The notes below the pieces were generated by a model. The model saw only the letters and a list, made by a program, of their open reading frames with translations. It searched no databases and was not told the origin of the DNA. A DNA stretch of 64,000 nt from Burkholderia cepacia (GTDB lineage Bacteria > Pseudomonadota > Gammaproteobacteria > Burkholderiales > Burkholderiaceae), in assembly GCF_001039005.1 (NCBI RefSeq), contig NZ_LDWR01000012.1, positions 62,001 to 126,000 of the forward strand, in the 5' to 3' direction. The position numbers were made by a program, and so were the translations under genes. Below are positions 61,439-64,000 of the stretch, one piece after another; position 1 is the stretch's first letter; the number at the start of each line of letters is the position of its first letter.

Positions 61439-61729
61439 TCAGTCTTCGAGCCGGAAGTGGCCGCTGTGCAGCAGCACCGGCCGGCCGCCGATTTCCTCGA
61501 GCATCCGTCGCGCCATCGCCTCGATCGCCGACCGGTGTCCTTCGAACGCGGCCAGCAGGTCGCGTTCGAGCAGCGACGGTGCGCCGAAATGGTCTTCCAG
61601 CGCCTCGGCCGTGATCGCGCACTGCACGCAACGTCCGTCGACCAGCGCCGAAAACGCAACGACCAGGTCGCGTGCGCAATATTCGGGCGGCTCCGGCGGG
61701 AAGGCAATCTGCATCTGTTCGCCTGTCAT
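61439..61729 (-). CDS. DUF1488 protein
   Basis: A DUF1488 family protein of about 96 residues: VVAFSALVDGRCVQCAITAEAL, then HRSAIEAMARRMLEEI. ATG 61729 is chosen because GGAG lies about ten bases before it and the predicted transcript starts near 61746; GTG 61741 is the alternative and would be almost leaderless. It is the first gene behind the FNR box at 61780-61793. Function unknown. Confidence 0.72.
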   Translation of the reverse strand: MTGEQMQIAFPPEPPEYCARDLVVAFSALVDGRCVQCAITAEALEDHFGAPSLLERDLLAAFEGHRSAIEAMARRMLEEIGGRPVLLHSGHFRLED

Positions 61730-61779
61730 CGTCGTGATCACTCCATGACGAGAGCATAGTGGCGCGCGCGGCCGCGCGC

Positions 61780-61793
61780 TTGACCCATATCAA
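61780..61793 (-). promoter_or_regulatory. FNR-type box before the DUF1488 gene
   Basis: TTGACCCATATCAA fits TTGAT-N4-ATCAA with one mismatch. A -10-like TATGCT at 61753-61758 begins 28 bases from the box centre, as at the Usp promoter (36451), so a class II FNR promoter is expected. Confidence 0.72.
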
Positions 61794-61806
61794 CCGGTTC
61801 GCTGCG

Positions 61807-62205
61807 TCAGCCCGCGCCGGGCTCGATCGCCGCGCCGCGCTCCGCGAGCAGCTCGCGCAGCACGCTGCGGTGGCAATGGTTTTCGTCGTCGCAGTAGCAG
61901 CCGATCGAGAGCGCGGTGGTCGCCGACAGCGCCGCCAGCAGGTCCAGCACCTTCGCCGGATCGCCATGCGCCATTTCCGCGCGGAAGTGACGCTTGAACG
62001 CACGCCATTCGGCGTCGGTTTCGGCGGCCTGCGCCTGGGCAACGAGCTCGGGGCTCGGCGACAGCGTCGGTAACCACACATCATAGTAGTTGCGAGACGC
62101 GAATTCCGCCTTCGGCACGCCACGCGGCGGCCGCCGCACGGTGCCGATCCGCAGGCCCTCGCCGGCCGCGCGCGGTGTGCCGAGCTGAATGATCCGGATA
62201 CCCAT
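61807..62205 (-). CDS. DUF488 family protein
   Basis: A 132-residue DUF488 protein. The opening IRIIQLGTPRAAGEGLRIGT, the RNYYDVWLPTLSPS block and the cysteine-bearing C-terminus IGCYCDDENHCHRSVLREL are typical. The conserved CxC and CHR would bind metal or act in redox chemistry. Function unknown. It ends 78 bases before the DUF1488 start, with the FNR box between. Confidence 0.87.
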   Translation of the reverse strand: MGIRIIQLGTPRAAGEGLRIGTVRRPPRGVPKAEFASRNYYDVWLPTLSPSPELVAQAQAAETDAEWRAFKRHFRAEMAHGDPAKVLDLLAALSATTALSIGCYCDDENHCHRSVLRELLAERGAAIEPGAG

Positions 62206-62298
62206 GTCGCTCCTCTGTCTTGCGTCCGATTCCGTGATCGTACCCCCGCGGCGGCGCTCGCGTCAGCCGGGTGGCACACATAGCGGACGCAAATAAAA

Positions 62299-62332
62299 AA
62301 CCGGCTGCCCCCACGAAGGGAGACAGCCGGTT
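62299..62332 (-). terminator. Rho-independent terminator of the aminotransferase gene
   Basis: On the minus strand AACCGGCTG pairs with CAGCCGGTT and a TTTTTT run follows at once, 26 bases after the stop. Confidence 0.88.
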
Positions 62333-62357
62333 CGGCCTGCATCGCGGCGCGCCGCGT

Positions 62358-63560
62358 TCAGACGCCGCTTTTCAGCACCTTGCCGATCGCGTCCGCGACG
62401 ATGCCGACGTTCGAGTCGTTCAGGCCCGCCACGCACATCCGGCCCGAACGCAGGATGTACACGCCGTGCACTTCGCGCAGCGCGTCGACCTGCGATTCGG
62501 TCAGGCCCGTGTACGTGAACATCCCGCGCTGCTTCACGTAGCGCGTGAGCGCTTCGCCGCTGACGTGGTCGCGCAGGCCGTCATGGATCGACTGGCGCAT
62601 CCGCGCGATGCGGCGGCACATCGCCGACAGTTCCTCTTCCCACTGCTTGCGCAGCGCGGGCGTGCCGAGCACGGCCGCCACGACCTTCGCGCCGTAGGTT
62701 TGCGGGTTGCTGTAGTTCGAGCGCACGGCGCCGGCCAACTGGCCGAGCACGCGCTCGGCCGCGGCCGCGTCTTCGCAGACGACGCTCAGCCCGCCCACGC
62801 GCTCGCCGTACAGCGAGAAGTTCTTCGAGAACGAGTTCGCGACGAGCGCCGGCACGCCGCGGCGGGCCAACTCGCGCACCGCGAACGCATCCGCGTCGAG
62901 GCCCGCGCCGAAGCCCTGGTACGCCATGTCGACGAACGGCAGCAGCCCGCGCGCCTCGATCACGTCGATCAGCTTCTCCCACTGGCCTTCGTCGAGGTCC
63001 ACGCCGGTCGGGTTATGGCAGCACGCGTGCAGCAGCACGATGCTGCGCGCCGGCAGCGCGTCGATCGCCGCGAGCATCGCGTCGAACTTCAGGCCGCCCG
63101 TCGCCTCGTCGTAGTACGGATACGTGTTCACCGTGAAGCCGGCGCGCTCGAAGATGAAGCGGTGGTTTTCCCAGCTCGGATCGCTGAGCCACACCTGCGC
63201 GTCCGGGAAGTAGCGCTTCAGGAAATCGGCGCCCACCTTCAGCGCGCCCGAACCGCCGAGCGTCTGCAGGGTCGCGATGCGGCCGGCCACGCGGGCCGGG
63301 TGATCGGCGCCGAACACGAGCGCCTGCACGGCGTCGCGATACGCGGCCAGGCCGACCATCGGCAGGTACGGCTTCGGGCCGCTTTCGCGCTGCAGCCCGG
63401 TTTCGGCTTCGCGCACGGCGCCCATCACCGGAATCCGGCCTTCGGCGTCGAAATAGATCCCGATGCTCAGGTTGACCTTCTGGTCGCGCGGATCTTTCTG
63501 GAAGTTCTCGTTGAGCGTCAGGATCGGATCGCCCGGGTACGCGTCGATGTGTTCGAACAT
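62358..63560 (-). CDS. tyrB: Aromatic-amino-acid/aspartate aminotransferase
   Basis: A 400-residue PLP-dependent aminotransferase of class I (aspC/tyrB group). The opening MFEHIDAYPGDPILTLNE, the HACCHNPTG loop, the PLP lysine in NSFSKNFSLYGERVG and the C-terminal arginine in LRSGRMCVAGLN match. It moves amino groups between aromatic or acidic amino acids and 2-oxoglutarate. ATG 63560 lies about 46 bases after the permease stop, so the two aromatic genes may be linked. A terminator follows. Confidence 0.92.
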   Translation of the reverse strand: MFEHIDAYPGDPILTLNENFQKDPRDQKVNLSIGIYFDAEGRIPVMGAVREAETGLQRESGPKPYLPMVGLAAYRDAVQALVFGADHPARVAGRIATLQTLGGSGALKVGADFLKRYFPDAQVWLSDPSWENHRFIFERAGFTVNTYPYYDEATGGLKFDAMLAAIDALPARSIVLLHACCHNPTGVDLDEGQWEKLIDVIEARGLLPFVDMAYQGFGAGLDADAFAVRELARRGVPALVANSFSKNFSLYGERVGGLSVVCEDAAAAERVLGQLAGAVRSNYSNPQTYGAKVVAAVLGTPALRKQWEEELSAMCRRIARMRQSIHDGLRDHVSGEALTRYVKQRGMFTYTGLTESQVDALREVHGVYILRSGRMCVAGLNDSNVGIVADAIGKVLKSGV

Positions 63561-63606
63561 GGCTTGAGTCTGTCTCGTTTGGAAGAATCGTCGGTCGTGG
63601 CCTGCG

Positions 63607-64000
63607 TCAGCGTGCGGACGCGCCGTCGCGCATCGCATAGCCTGCATTCTTCTGACGGAAGCGATACCCGATCGCGAGCACCGCGAGCCATACCGGGATC
63701 AGGTACACCGACAGGCGGAGATCCGGCGTCAGGTACATCACGACGAGAATGCCGGCCATGAATGCCAGGCACAGGTAATTCGTGAAAGGATAGCCCAGAC
63801 TGCGGAAGGAAGTCTCCTCCCCGGCTGCACGCTTGGCCTGGCGGAACTTCAGGTGGATCAGGCTGATCATCGCCCAGTTGATGATCAGCGCCGACACGAC
63901 GAGGCCCATCAGCACCTCGAACGCCTTGCCCGGCATGAAGTAGTTGACCAGCACGCACAGGCCGGTCGCGAGCGCCGACGCGCCGAGCGCGGCGAGCGGA
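63607..64000 (-). CDS. aroP: Aromatic amino-acid permease, C-terminal part (gene continues beyond the window)
   Basis: The minus-strand frame is open at the window edge, so only the last 130 residues are seen. They cover the last helices of an APC-family permease: VLVNYFMPGKAFEVLMGLVV, then ALIINWAMISLIHLKFRQ and FRSLGYPFTNYLCLAF. These match AroP/PheP-type aromatic amino-acid permeases, which agrees with the following aminotransferase. The family is firm; the AroP name is from memory. Confidence 0.82.
   Translation of the reverse strand, partial: PLAALGASALATGLCVLVNYFMPGKAFEVLMGLVVSALIINWAMISLIHLKFRQAKRAAGEETSFRSLGYPFTNYLCLAFMAGILVVMYLTPDLRLSVYLIPVWLAVLAIGYRFRQKNAGYAMRDGASAR

Noticed and set aside
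1..64000. CRISPR arrays, tRNA or rRNA genes, intact transposases
   Set aside because: I looked for regular repeat-spacer spacing, cloverleaf ends and transposase motifs by eye and saw none; a dedicated scan could still find a short tRNA.

Overview
The window reads as a piece of a Burkholderia replicon, most likely a secondary chromosome of a Burkholderia cepacia complex member. It is GC-rich and densely coded, with Burkholderiales-type families (DUF4148, DUF3562-like, MipA/OmpV, FNR/Anr-type regulators, RibBX-type riboflavin proteins). No species call is possible from sequence alone. No rRNA, tRNA, CRISPR array or intact insertion sequence was seen.

Region 1 (1-6765) looks like an island. 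It holds the end of a MoxR/vWA/VMAP-type conflict system: the C-terminus of a VMAP-like protein, a MoxR AAA+ ATPase and a 1373-residue protein with a SAV_2336/vWA-like N-terminus, a STAND-type NTPase and an AT-rich C-terminal domain that resembles a superfamily II helicase lacking its catalytic residues. The three genes overlap. A 1.07 kb decayed stretch follows, with a frameshifted MFS remnant and two copies of a 16-bp palindrome.

Region 2 (6766-10167) is a DNA-alkylation repair cluster: two paralogous 2OG-Fe(II) oxygenases of the damaged-DNA type flank a stand-alone Ada-type zinc domain in an overlapping operon, followed by an Ogt methyltransferase. The operon and ogt share a near-identical 21-bp promoter element resembling an Ada box.

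Region 3 (10263-30450) is general metabolism and regulation: SnoaL-like protein, CDF transporter, LuxR regulator, esterase overlapping a RibB-type synthase with a broken GTP cyclohydrolase II domain, Old Yellow Enzyme, 4-hydroxyphenylpyruvate dioxygenase, ShiA-like symporter, a divergent MurA paralogue, DUF305 and LVIVD-repeat exported proteins, an IclR regulator, a two-gene repair operon (VRR-NUC/FAN1-like nuclease plus nuclease-XPD helicase), and a MipA porin-like protein.

Region 4 (31070-47066) holds stress and sensing genes: a chemoreceptor, two universal stress proteins, an AAT-family permease, a DedA-rhodanese fusion, a cupin, a histidine kinase/NarL-type pair, LprI-like, DUF1326/DUF2182 and an EamA exporter. 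Both stress-protein genes have FNR-type boxes upstream.

Region 5 (47143-54830) has a copper-radical oxidase operon (ricin-lectin galactose oxidase, cytochrome c, SCO protein), a DUF4148 protein, a PilZ protein and a class A penicillin-binding protein.

Region 6 (55026-59274) is a predicted trans-3-hydroxy-L-proline catabolic locus: dehydratase, LivK-like binding protein, GntR regulator and a divergent pyrroline-2-carboxylate reductase candidate.

Region 7 (59344-64000) holds a receiver-only protein, an FNR-type oxygen sensor with all four cluster cysteines, an HPF-like ribosome hibernation factor and small proteins behind a well-placed FNR box, then an aromatic aminotransferase and the end of an aromatic amino-acid permease. 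The FNR gene and the three FNR boxes suggest a small low-oxygen regulon spread over the window.
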